The notes under the pieces: model-generated | The model's input: the letters and a program-made list of their open reading frames with translations, nothing else | Database searches by the model: none | Told to the model about the DNA's origin: nothing | Assembly: GCA_025094145.1 (NCBI GenBank) | Contig: JALLLS010000036.1 | Location: forward strand, 62,001 to 126,000 | Direction of reading: 5' to 3' | DNA length: 64,000 bases | Origin: Spinellus fusiger | Lineage: Eukaryota; Mucoromycota; Mucoromycetes; Mucorales; Phycomycetaceae | Shown here: positions 25,709-36,664 of the stretch, in pieces | How positions within the stretch are numbered: the first letter of the stretch is position 1 | How the letters are laid out: each line of letters starts with the position of its first letter | Made by a program: the position numbers and the translations under genes

Positions 25709-28700
25709 TCAGGTACTTTTACTTGTACCATGATAAGGCACCTTGTAGGTCTCGCCCTGCTCCTTCTTGGGTGTCTGGGCTGTCTTGAAATCCCTAGCAC
25801 ATGTAAACTGTCCAAGCAGAGTGTTCAGTCGCTCCAATGGCTTCAACTCACGCTTTGTCTTGTCTTTGCGGTAGAACAAATAGGCCCAGAACTTCTCAAG
25901 GCCATAAAGATTGCCATTATCATAGTCAGACACCGTCAATTGTTGAAAGTCTTCAAATATCTCTTTACGGAAGCGCTTCTCCAGACCGTACGAGTAGAAT
26001 CGGAACAGACATTCAAGACCATAGCGGTAGTTCTGGTTGGCATCCTCCACTGCCAGCTTCTTGAACTCATTGTACATGCGCTTGTTGTAATGGTCACGCA
26101 GGAAGTGGGACCAGAAGCGGAACAGGGTGTTCATCTCTTGCGACTGACCCACGCCCGACTGCTTGCGTTCTCTTAATGCCTTGGCATGGTACTTGTGGTA
26201 CTTGTGCTGCATAAATCCATTTTCACGTAAGAGCTCATGGCTAGGGTGCTGGAAGTTACCAAACGAGTGGGCCATGTCCATGGAGGTGGACAGCATGCTC
26301 TCTGGGGCAGGGGACTGGCCAAGACTGGTGCCCAGGAGATCCGCAGGGTTGTAGTGGTAGGGCTGGTCACTCAACACCCAGCCGACATGGCCCTGCTCCT
26401 GGCCCTCCTTCTTGTAGCCGTAACTGCTGCTCAGACTGCTGCTCAGACTGCTGCTCAGACTGCTACGGGGAGGCGTGCCGTAGAACGCACTGCTGGGCAG
26501 GGACTCTGGACGCACAGGGTAGAAGCGTGGGGCCTTTTTGGTGGTGGTGGCAATGGGCTTGGACTGGCTGTCAGTGGCAGTGGCAGTGGCAGATCGTGCC
26601 AGGTCGCCCATGCTCTCTCTCTTATAGCTGTGGCTGTAGCTGTGGCCATGGCTGCCGTGGCTGCTGGCATTCAAGGATCCCACCGAGAGCGACTCTGCTG
26701 GAATGGACTTGCATGCCTCGTGTCTGGACTTGCCAAGTCCTGACTCGTACTGGTAAAGACCTTCGTTGATCATGTCAGACACCTTGTCGTTGATCTTGGT
26801 GCGGTCCAGGGAGGCGTGCGACTTGTCTCGCTTGCGTTGAGTGACAATCATAATACGGGCAACAGTGTCGTCGTCCATCTCCAAATCATCCTCCTCATCG
26901 CTCTCTTCATCTGACAAGTAGTATTTCTTGGCCGTGGTGGGGCTGCTGCCGTCTTCCCAGTCGTCGTCAAAGTCAAACACAACATCGTCCTCATCGGTGT
27001 CCTTGGCTTGGGACTTGTGGCGTTCTGTGCCCATGGGCTGCATCTTCTTGGGCAGTGTGGGCATGGTGGGCATGGGAGAAGGGTGGGTGGGTCCTGCCAA
27101 AGAAGCAAGTGTGTGGTGGGGTGTGGATGTCATTGGAGAGGGTTTAGGAGACTGGGCAGCTAACAGAGGTGCCTCACGCACTTTGGGTGCCACTGTTTTG
27201 GCAAGAAGAGTGTCCTTTTCCTTGCCCGTGTCGGCTTTCTTTTCCTCTCTGGTCTCTTCTGCTTCTGTTGTGGCTGTGGTGGTGGCTGTTGCCTCTGCCT
27301 TGGTGCTTTGGGAAGGTGTGGGCTGGATCAACCATGTCTCCCATCCTTCTTTTCTGCGCACCTTGTTATCCGTGGTGAATTCAAGTAAAGTGCTCAACTC
27401 AAGGGATTCACGGATCAATGACATGTCTGTGGTCAGGCCCTTGACACGGTTAAAGTTGGCAAGGAGCTGCAAGTCAACATAACCTTGAGAATCCATCTAT
27501 CCATTATACATGCATACAATAGAAAGAAAAAAAGAAAAAGAAAACAAATACACATCAGATCAGATCAGATCCCATATAAAATAAAAGAAGATCGCCCTAT
27601 GTACCCAATGCACCCAATGCACCCATTGAAGCATGTATTATTGCTTTCACTCACCTGTCCACGCAAAAAGACATCTCTGCAGAGATTGTCAATGCTAAAG
27701 TAGTACTCACTAAAGAGAAAAGAAAAGAAAAACACACATACACACATAAGACTCTTTTTTCTTCTTCTTTTCTTCTTCTTTTCTAATAGTATTGGGTGGC
27801 TATCCAAAGACTTACATTTGCTGCACAATGTAGTTCTTGAGAGTATTAGCATCAACATTCACATAGCCAGGCTTGGTGCGACTGGCAGGATGGATGTTGG
27901 TGATAGGCACTCGACGGTTACCAAAGGCATAACGGCCACGGCCACGGCCACGACCACGGCCACGACCACGGAAGACAGAACGGGAAGGAACAGGACTCTT
28001 GGCCTGGTCCTTGTCTGTGGGAGTGGTAGGGGTGGTAGGGGTGGTAGGGGTGGCAGTCGTAGGAGCAGAGGTGGTATCCGCTGTCTTTTCTTGCTCTACT
28101 TCTTCATCAGAACCCGTGGAAGGCCCTTCCTGCTTCCTCCTGTCTTTCCGTTGTTCTAGTGAGTTAGTGCCACAACCACGCACACTGCGAGTACGAGGAG
28201 CAGATGTCGTATGGGTGATGGTGGGTGTGTAGGGCTTCCATTGGCCTCTTCCTTTGTTTCCTGTATAAAAGAGCATAGGTGGAAGAATAAGTACATGGAA
28301 GAACATCTCAATCCCTCGAGAGATGTAGGACCAAAAGAACTCAACCTACATAGTGACATGGAATCATCGTAATGCATGTCCATACCAATCCATCATTATC
28401 ATCATTATCATCCATACACACCACAAGAAAATCAATCTTTTGGTTAGCCACTCTGCCCAGCCAATGCCACTGGGTTGTCCAGAGAAGTCCTATTACCTTT
28501 GGCTGTGAATTTGTCCTTTTTCTGCTCAGCTATTTCCTCGGCTCTTTCTTGGGGTGCAGGCCAGGCATGTTCTTTTCCTTGTGTCTCCTTTTCCTGGGCC
28601 ACGGCTTCAATAGGCACCTTTGTCTCGGGAGATCCCTCTGTAGGCACTGACTTTCTTACTTTCCAGGCATTGACAGTTGGAATAGGAGCTGGCACCCTAT

Positions 28701-28911
28701 GTTTTTCTTCTTTTTCCGTCTCCTTTACAGGGACAGGGACAGGGACAGGTAAGGTGCTGGTGGGCTCGGTAGACTCGGCAGACTCAACAGACACAACAGA
28801 CACAACAGACTCAACAGACTCAACAGACTCAACAGGCGCAGTGGATTCAGTAGAGTCGGTTGACTGCAGTGTGGGCTCACTGTCTGCAGTGTGGGGTACG
28901 AGTGCAACCAT
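25709..28911 (-). CDS. LARP1: LARP1 (La-related protein 1)
   Basis: This is an RNA-binding protein with a La motif and a C-terminal DM15 cap-binding region. In its family it acts downstream of TOR on translation of 5'TOP or ribosomal-protein mRNAs. The start is ATG 28911 ([14 protein letters not shown]), because the frame upstream of it looks like an intron ending TTGATAG. The N-terminus is disordered, with Ser-Val-Glu repeats and VNAWKVRKS, then an RGRGRG stretch. The La motif is split over three exons: [25 protein letters not shown], and [21 protein letters not shown] long linker with acidic patches ([16 protein letters not shown]) precedes the DM15 repeats: [39 protein letters not shown] and [14 protein letters not shown]. 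The stop is TGA at 25709-25711. The protein appears complete. Confidence 0.93.
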
Positions 28912-29955
28912 AGTGTCTATCAAATGAAAAGGTAAGGTTTTTGGTTTCATAGAGCCAATGTCTCTCTTTTCCTCATTATTATTATTTTAAATAGGAAAAA
29001 AACATAGCCAATATCTCTTTCTCTTTTCTCTCTCTTTTCTCTTTTCTCTCTCTTTTCTCTCTCTTTTCTCTCTCTTTTCTCTTTTCTCTCTCTCTCTCTC
29101 TCTATGTCTATATCTGTGTATGTATATATGTATGTATATATGTATGTGTCCATAGAGAGTGCATAAAAGATAGATAGAAATATCCCTAAATAAACCCTCC
29201 TTTCCTTTCTGAATAGAGATAGCAAGTCTTTATCGTTCTGGTGGTGGTTTTTGTTGTTGTTTTTTCTCTCTCTTCTCTTGTGTCCTTTTCTTTTTTTTTC
29301 TTTTTGGGAGAGAGAGAAAATAAAAGGAAGCAGACAAGTGGTGGTAGCTCTTACTTTGTCTGTTATCTTTGGCAATTGAAAGGGAAAAAAGGGCTCAAAT
29401 GTAGGGTGGCTTAATGAAACAGTCAATAATTTTTTTTGGGTGTGCGCTTATCCTCCAGCCAGAAAATTAAAAATTAAATGAGAAGTATGAAGTTGGTTGG
29501 TTGAGATTCTTTTCCTGATCCTATCTGCCTATAAAAGAGAGGGAAAATAGATCAGAAAATAAGAGAGAAGGATATACAATACTAATAATATACAATACTA
29601 ATAATATACAATACTAATAATATACAATACTAATAATATATAATACTAATAACATAAACACTTCTTGGCACTGTCCAACCACACCCTCCAACAATGGACT
29701 GTCCAACACTCTGCTCTTCTCTCACTCCCTCTGTGACTATTCTGTGACTAAGGTTTTCTTCTCCCCTTCCATAGCCCATGGAAGCATTGACCCTCTAGCA
29801 ACCCCTTCTTTCTTCTCCTCACTTAGCACACCCCCTTGAGCGTGTACCAAATCAAATAAAGGATATCTTAAAGGCAATTCTCTATTCATGTTGGAAGAGT
29901 ATGAGTTTCTCCCCTTTCTTCCTCTCTTTCTCTTTTCTTTTTCATTAACAGAGAA
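28912..29955. other. Divergent intergenic region, low complexity
   Basis: This is the putative promoter region shared by LARP1 (-) and the tetraspanin (+). It contains (CT)n tracts at 29010-29105 and a 16-bp tandem array at 29572-29655. No gene is supported. Confidence 0.55.
29572..29655. repeat. 16-bp tandem repeat, five units
   Basis: There are five near-identical copies of TATACAATACTAATAA in tandem; the last has a C-to-T change. Confidence 0.9.
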
Positions 29956-31014
29956 ATGACCTGCTGTGAAAGGTATTCCTGAAAATATCAGAGCCATCAA
30001 TTGACATGGAAATAGTATAAGCAAAGGCTATATCTTTACTACAAATTTCCTCTCAGCATGCTTTGGCTGTGGATTAATTGCCTTTGGAATGATGGGAAGT
30101 CAGCACAAATTCGATGGTGCCTTTCTATTTCCTATGAACATTTTAAAGAGTAAGCCTTGAATGTCCATCTACAGTTGCAGTAGATCCAATGATAGTATTG
30201 TATTGTAGTGATTAACATTCTCGGCATTATCATTCTCTTTGCTGCTGCTGTCGGTACTTTTGGTGCTTTTTATCGTCATCGACAGACTCTTCATGTTCTT
30301 TACACCACCATTGTCCTGATTGCATTTGTCTATCAAGTAGCAACTGCTGGTATTGTATATGACCAGGCAGCCCACACAGAGACATGGCTAGGACAGACCT
30401 GGTCTGATGCTTCTAGAGAGTATCGTCTGTATGCTCAAGACAAGGTAAATAGCCGCCTTTTTATTCTCTTTATGGATTGATTTATGTTTTGCATGGAACA
30501 GAGACATTGCTGACCTGCTTCATAGTTTGACTGTTGTGGATTTGCTCATATCTTTGATCACCCTGTCATCAGTGACACCTGCAGTCTCGATATTAACGTC
30601 AACTCAAATCCACCTTGCTACGAATTCATTGTTTACTTTATGAAGAAACAACTCTCTATCATATACATCTTCTTGTTTGCTGCTTTGAGCATAGAACTAC
30701 TGGCCCTTTCAAATGCCGTCACTCTTCTGTGCAACCGTCGCATGGAAGAAGAAGACGATGAAGAGCAGTCGAGTAAATGCTCTCGTTTCTTTGGCAAAAA
30801 GTCAAACATTGGCCCAGACCCAGACTCCACGATTGCGCTTGGATTTATCCCTCAAGCAACGCTGCGTCAGTCAAATATTGAATGGAAGTATGCAAGGGGA
30901 GCGTCATCCCCGACATTGGTTGATTCTGCTATTTCTGATTCTTCATTGAAAGAGCCTACAACCCCATCAACAATTCATAAGCCAGAAGAAAATCTTCATA
31001 CCAGACAATATTAA
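29956..31014 (+). CDS. Tetraspanin-family membrane protein
   Basis: This four-helix membrane protein has the tetraspanin CCG motif. Four exons join in frame: 29956-29972, 30022-30149, 30209-30444 and 30526-31014, giving about 289 residues. The start MTCCESKGY fits the short Cys-containing head of tetraspanins. TM1 is around FLSACFGCGLIAFGMMG, TM2 MINILGIIILFAAAVGTFGA, and TM3 TLHVLYTTIVLIAFVYQVA. The large loop follows, with FDCCGF exactly at an exon start, plus further Cys at DTCSLD and PPCYEF. TM4 is QLSIIYIFLFAALSIELLAL. The cytosolic tail is long and acidic (MEEEDDEEQS). Fungal tetraspanins such as Pls1 act in polarity and infection-structure growth. Which fungal subgroup this one belongs to cannot be told here. 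Confidence 0.87.
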
Positions 31015-32370
31015 GCTCTCTTTCTTTTTAGAGATTAATATTTTTATTTTATTTTTTAACAATACTTAAGAGATGCGCTTGTTTCTATTCTGTACAAACT
31101 CATTCTCTTGTCTATCTTTCTTTGATTTGCCACTTTTTTTTTTCCTTTTTTTTCCCTTTTTTTCCCTTTTTTTTTACTCGTGTTACTTGACTTGATTTGC
31201 CTTGTCTACTTTTTTGATCTCTAATCTCTGATCTCTTGGTATCTGATGTAATGTGAGAAAACTCACCCATACAGAAAGAGAGAAAGGTGCCAATGCATTG
31301 GCTCGAGAGTTGAATTTGAAAGAAAAGAAAAGGAAACTCTGTGGTGTACTCATTCCTTGACTCTTTTCTTCTTCTTCAAACTGTCAAGGCGGCTGTGATG
31401 GCAGTGCCATTGTTAACTGAGCTATTTTCCTTCCTTTTCTCTGTACCATACTTTATTTTAATAAAATACCAATGCGAATGTATATCTCTGTGTCCATACA
31501 TTATAGTTCTGTTAGAAACAGTGACATGAAGAGAGTTACAGGAACACCTGAATCTCTGTTTTTGTACTTATTCCTCCAGGTTGTTCTCAAAAATAATCAT
31601 CATCCATCTTTTCTTTTCTTGCAGAGATGTTGAAAGAAAGAAACTTTATAGAAAGGGGGTTTCTCTCTCTCTCTTTCTTTCTTCTTTTGGTATCAGCTAT
31701 AGTTTATTAGAGCTTATGATTCAAATGTAAGAATTCATAAAAGTGCTTTGAAATGATAATAGTATAATGAGGAACAGGAGACAAGGGCAAGAGGCAGGAG
31801 ACAGGAAGGAGTAAAACGATCACTTTATTTCGACTGAATTACATCACATGGTGAGAATGCTTTTCTCTTCCACTTCAGGTGGATAGATAGAATATATACT
31901 CCTTGGCCATCTCCATGGTAGCAAGATTAGATAGTGTGTATAACACATCAATGACTAAATATGGGTTACTTTTTCATCCTTCCTATTCTTTTCTCTTTTA
32001 CTGTATAAGAAATAGCTGTATGGAGAATAAGCATAAGGATAAATATACATAAGGTTGAGAAGAACAAAGCACTCTAAAAAATTATAATACCGAAGTACAG
32101 AAAGGACCTTTTTTAGATCATTACTAAAGTTTAAATGATCTGTATCACAGAACACACCAGTACTTATTTAGTTCCCTCACATTGGAATGGACTGTTCATT
32201 ATGATCAGATCAATGCCTATCCACTATTGGTTTCAATTCATTCTTTGTCATAGAAATGTAAAACAATAAACTCGATGGAACAAAACTAAGGTGTGGAGGA
32301 AGAATCTATCCCTTTGTACAGTCACACAACATTAGAAAGTATACGATTTTCATTTTTTGAAATCCTGAAA
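31015..32370. other. Start of the AT-rich, gene-poor block
   Basis: I see no supported gene. T-rich and pyrimidine tracts lie at 31130-31170, with microsatellite-like purine runs at 31770-31810. The sequence leads into the first Tc1 relic. Confidence 0.5.
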
Positions 32371-33433
32371 AAAAGCATGCTTTACGGATATAAATGTTAC
32401 GACCTCAAAATACATACTAATGACTTCAAATTCAACACTGACCCTCTCCCGCTCCTCTGCAAGTAGAGCCTTCAAACTTTCAATATTGGTAATAGATACC
32501 CTTTTTTTCAATTCGTCTTTCCAAGGCCCACCAGACGTGTTCAATTGGGTTTAAGTCAGGACTTTGTACAGGCCAGTAATCAAAGCCCCTAATTTGATGT
32601 GTCTCTTTTCACCATCTGGCATAGGCCCCAGTATGACAACTAGCACCATCTTCTTGTAACAGAAACTCTCTATCCTCTTTCTGATGCAATTCCATGAACC
32701 AAGGATGGAACTTACCAGCCAAAATCTTGATATATTTGTCTTGGTTTACAGTGCCATCAACAAAGACTCATAGGCCAAATCCGCCCACCCAAAAACAGCT
32801 CCAAAGCATGACCCCTCCGCCACCAAACTTTGTTGTTGGAACACTATGATTAGGATCATACCTTTCTCCATCTTTTCTGATGACACGGGCACCTCCATCG
32901 TTCCCTTTCAGGGTGTACCTGGACTCATCAGACCAGATAATGCCTTTCCACTGGTCGTTCGTCCAATTGACATGTTCTTTAGCCCAACGAAGCCGTTTCT
33001 CTTTGTGTTTTTCAGTTAAGGCTGGCTTGTGAGCTGGAGAAAAAGATCCGAACCCTAACTGCTTACAGTAACGGATAATGGTGTTTCTAGATACATCAAC
33101 CTGAATCTTCGACATTTCCAATTTCAGCTGATTATATGAGGCAAGTGGGTCCTCTCTAATGACCTTTTCCAGGTATCTGAGGTCCCTCTCACTGGCTTTC
33201 TTAGGTTTTCCATGCCTCTTTAAACGCAATGGTGACCCACGTTCTTTGATGTTTTTGATAATATTTTGAACTGTGGGCTTTTTCATCTCAACTACGTTTG
33301 CGATGATAGTCAATTTCAATCCAGCCTTAAACAGGTAATAAATGCCCCATAGCCTTTTATCTTCTGCTTTATCATATTCTCCACGAGTGTGTGTTTCTGA
33401 AAATGTATCTGACATGTTGTGTTGGTTTAACAC
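32371..33433 (-). pseudogene. Tc1/mariner transposase relic, lineage A copy 1
   Basis: This is a decayed DDE transposase of the Tc1/mariner superfamily. The 33433-32768 segment is open for 221 codons. It begins with a helix-turn-helix region (TIIANVVEMKKPTVQNIIKN), then the Tc1 markers RNTIIRYCKQLGFGSFSPA, the first catalytic Asp in IIWSDESRYTLKG, and GGGGVMLWSCF. It then hits a TGA (after GGFGL) and continues in the same frame as VFVDGTVNQDKYIKILAG and EDGASCHTGAYARW (second Asp), a second TGA, then SPDLNPIEHVWWAL (the third catalytic acid). Further downstream the frame is lost and rejoins as VSITNIESLKALLAEERERV. It is non-functional as it stands. Terminal repeats could not be fixed with confidence. 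Confidence 0.9.
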
Positions 33434-33566
33434 TATTTGGAAAGAAGAAGAGTTTTATGCAAAAAGAAAAAAAGTTTTTTTATTAAAATTTAGGCAAGTA
33501 TTAAATTCAATGGTGCGTGACTGTATATAAACATATAAACATCCTTCAGGTGTATGAGTATTTCTT

Positions 33567-33683
33567 TACACACCAGGAGGTCTTTAGGATATAAAAGGAA
33601 ATAGTCGAAATACAATTGTTTAGAAATGACATAGATTTGAAAAGGAGCAAAAAAAGTGAAATATATTCATGTTAGTTTTTAAA
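33567..33683 (-). repeat. Truncated copy of the 168-bp MITE
   Basis: About 117 bp match the reverse complement of the complete MITE at 53081-53248, starting at the TA-CACACC terminus and ending abruptly after the GTTAGTTTTTAAA stretch. The inner end abuts the Fanzor relic. Confidence 0.85.
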
Positions 33684-33689
33684 TAAAGA

Positions 33690-34370
33690 TAATTATTATA
33701 ATTTACCTGTAAATATCTGAATCTCGAAGGAAACCACTTTCGATATGGCGATATATAATATGAATGCATCAAAGAATATCTGTTCTTTTCTACAGAATGG
33801 AACTGGTCGGTGGCTATCATTCAAAGCCTCCTCTGCAATCGTATAGATATTCTTTGATGCATTCACATCTCTGTTCAACAACTCCGCAACTTTGGCAAGC
33901 GCGGATATTGTTGAAACTCACTAATATCTCAGTGAGGATATTTGTGTTATAAGTGTGGCAGATCTTGAGAACAAAAATAAAACAGAGTAACTGTTAGAAG
34001 AGCTTTTTGTATTGAGTGAGAAGTCAATCATACTTACCCTCGATGTAAAGAACTCATCGACATCAACCAGAAGAAGATCTCCATCTTTTTGTCTCTTTTT
34101 CAATGATTGATATAAAACTCTCGTCAAACCAATACGATGACCTTTGAACTTGGCACCATTTTTTACTTTTATTCCTGTGCCATAAGCAATTACAGGCAGT
34201 TTGGCAGGATCATACTCCAATCCTTTTAGGTGCCAATATCCCTTTTTAATAATAAAACAGTAAAAATAGTTAGTTTGAGATGTATTAATGTACTCTATGT
34301 GTATGTCGTATTACCCTTGCACTGGCACCTTCTTCTTGCCTTTGCCTTTTAAACGGATTCAGTGGGTTTA
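33690..34370 (-). pseudogene. Fanzor (eukaryotic TnpB-like) nuclease relic, RuvC C-terminal part
   Basis: This is the C-terminal part of an RNA-guided nuclease of the Fanzor/TnpB family. Three exon-like blocks read on the minus strand: about 34370-34315; 34241-34038 (GYWHLKGLEYDPAKLPVIAYG, then TFxG-like KFKGHRIGLTRVLYQSLKKR and LLLVDVDEFFTSR); and 33963 to about 33700. The flanking introns have GTAATA and GTAAGT donors. Block three opens with a zinc-ribbon half (ICHTY), has the second half RACQSCG, and, in another frame, the RuvC-III motif NRDVNASKNIYTIAEEAL. Two lesions are visible. The second Cys of the first CxxC is Tyr. A frame slip lies just before NRDVNA, where related proteins have a Trp. 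The N-terminal half and RuvC-I are not identifiable. Assignment rests on the DEFFTSR...CxxC...NRDVNASKNI order, which is diagnostic of this superfamily. Confidence 0.8.
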
Positions 34371-36300
34371 TTATAGTAAAAGAATATAAAATGGAAACTG
34401 ACTAACATGTTAGACATAATAAACATACACAAACACTCACCAGATCACAACTTTTGGTTTATATGCCAGACAAAGGCAAACAAAAGAAAGAGGGTAGAAG
34501 ATTTGAAGAACAACAGACAGTGTAATTATCAGGTATTAATATTCAAGCAGAAGAGAAAAAAACGAATTTTCACAAGTCATTTGCTTAATCAGAACTACCA
34601 GGGTAATGCAGACTACAACAACATTTTAGAAAGAAAAGAATTGCTTAAAGAACAGTTGCCTAGTTACCCGTTGTGATCAAATCGTGTGTTGTGTTCCTGT
34701 TAATGTACCCTCTTTGATTTCACTAGACTAGCCTTTGTACTAATACTCTATTTCGTTGTCCCTGCTAGAGACCAAACAACTACAGATTCATCTCTCTAGT
34801 GGTCTTGTTGATAACCACAGTGCCCTTTATTACAGAATAAAGGATATATTTTACAAATTTACATAGTATAGATCTTGAGGCTACTTTAATATCTCTCTCT
34901 TTAAGCTATAAGGATCAAAGCTATACGATAATATCTCAGTAAATTTAGAGATGGATTTCCTTTTCTTGTCCTATGTATGTTTCAGGGAAGAGAGAAACCC
35001 TTTTTACAACAAAATCATTTTATGGAATTCTATGGCCTTGAAATACAGAACCAAGATTATACACACTATAGGACAGGACAGTTACCCTTCCCAGTCTGCT
35101 TGGATGTTCTATGAAAACCATAGCTATTGCTTGAGAACAATAAATTAGACAAATTAATAGTCAAATTAATAGCAAACTAGTATAAAGAGTGTAGTTATCT
35201 ACATATTTAATAAAATAGACTTTGATCCAAACAACTTCCTAGAGTATAAACAAGATAATCTTTAGGGACTTGAGTAGCTGACTGTTTCTTATTCTCGACT
35301 TGTTTTCTTTGGTTGGCTAATGTGTTTGAAAAGAACCTTCTCACTGTATGTCTGTTCTAGCATTGACTGTGGACTGTGCAATTAAACACTAAAAGTTGGA
35401 TAAAAGGAAGAAGCAAACCTGATATTGCAACTCAATCACTGTATTTATTGTTTAACATGTGCTATCCTTAAGCCCACAGTATAACAATCAAGTACTTGTC
35501 AAGATGAACATAAATAAGCAAGGTAATGTACTATTATTAACAAAGAGAAACAATAGAAAGAGGTGATAGACACTAACAAGGACTATTCTAGTGATAAAAA
35601 GGTAAGCAGTGTCTTTATCTGGGCTTGAGTTCAATGTAATCCACAAGGCATAGTACTGACTTTTCTTCTAATAGATGATATATGACTCATTATTCTAAAG
35701 ACAAGTATTAAGTACAAGGTAAGCATATTATCTCTCTTGATTGAATTATTACTAATACACTCTTTTGATTTTAGATAAGTTAAGACTCTTTCTCAAGTCA
35801 GTCTCAGGTGGTCTTCTTCCTTCTATACTGTCTAAGGTGTCTAAGTTGTCTAGGGTATACTCCTGAGCATGGTTTTCTATCTCCCAAGAATAAAGCACAA
35901 GGCCTTTAGGTTGTGGATTCTATTGCTATGAAGGAATACACCTAGAACAGCAGTGGCTATAGTAATAGTATGCTATTAGCTACAGTATTATTAGCTATAT
36001 TATTACAATAAACAATTTTATCCATCAATAATTTTATTCATAAACAATATATTTTACTGATAATACAATTTGATATTGAGGTATCCACAAAAGGAAACAA
36101 TTATTTATATACTTGCAAACCTTTGATTTTAAACACAGTTCCATAAAAGGCAATATTTTTAGACGTAAAAGGAAGGATATATCACCGCCCAAAAGCCAGA
36201 AAAATCTTTGGGTGTGTAGATCAGTTTATTATTATTATTATTATTATTAATCATTAATAAATTATTGTAGAGGTTATTAAATACATCCATAAATAATATT
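34371..36300. other. AT-rich DNA without recognisable genes
   Basis: This region possibly includes the lost N-terminal half of the Fanzor gene or other element DNA; nothing there could be aligned by eye. A CACACC-type terminus (GGGTGTGTA at 36210-36218) lies in inverted orientation to the one at 33567. ATT repeats occur at 36229-36250. Confidence 0.45.
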
Positions 36301-36316
36301 GAATGGTCATTTTTAT

Positions 36317-36664
36317 TTATTCTTCTTTATTAGGAGTGGGGTCTATTAATGTGTCGGGCTGTTTCTTGATACTGATATCTTTTTCTACTGGGTAAATATA
36401 GACTTGATGGTATATATAATATGACCCATAAGATAGAAAACAGGGGATAAATAACATACGGTGTAAAATGTAAAGGGTAAGATATAGAGCATATAATATA
36501 GTATGTGAGATATACAATATAAACTGTAAAGCGCGAGATGTAAAGTATATGAGACCAATTGTGAAATATACGGCATGAGATAGCAGGTAGAAGATGGAGA
36601 GAATTATACTGATGAACATGTACATTCTATGTTTGTTCTTTGGGGTGAACATGTTATAATACAA
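36317..36664 (-). CDS. Doubtful 115-residue hydrophobic ORF
   Basis: This open frame of 115 residues, starting MYYNMFTPKNKH, has two to three hydrophobic stretches and a polar tail ending DPTPNKEE. The DNA is a degenerate AT-rich repeat (units around TATAATAT and GTAAAATGTAAAG), so the frame may be fortuitous. No family is recognised. Confidence 0.2.
   Translation of the reverse strand: MYYNMFTPKNKHRMYMFISIILSIFYLLSHAVYFTIGLIYFTSRALQFILYISHTILYALYLTLYILHRMLFIPCFLSYGSYYIYHQVYIYPVEKDISIKKQPDTLIDPTPNKEE

Noticed and set aside
26237..27482. Several long + strand open frames opposite LARP1
   Set aside because: They are antisense shadows of a long GC-rich LARP1 exon and show no domain of their own.
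28475..28927. Ser/Thr/Asp-repeat + strand open frame
   Set aside because: Shadow of the Ser-Val-Glu repeats at the LARP1 N-terminus.
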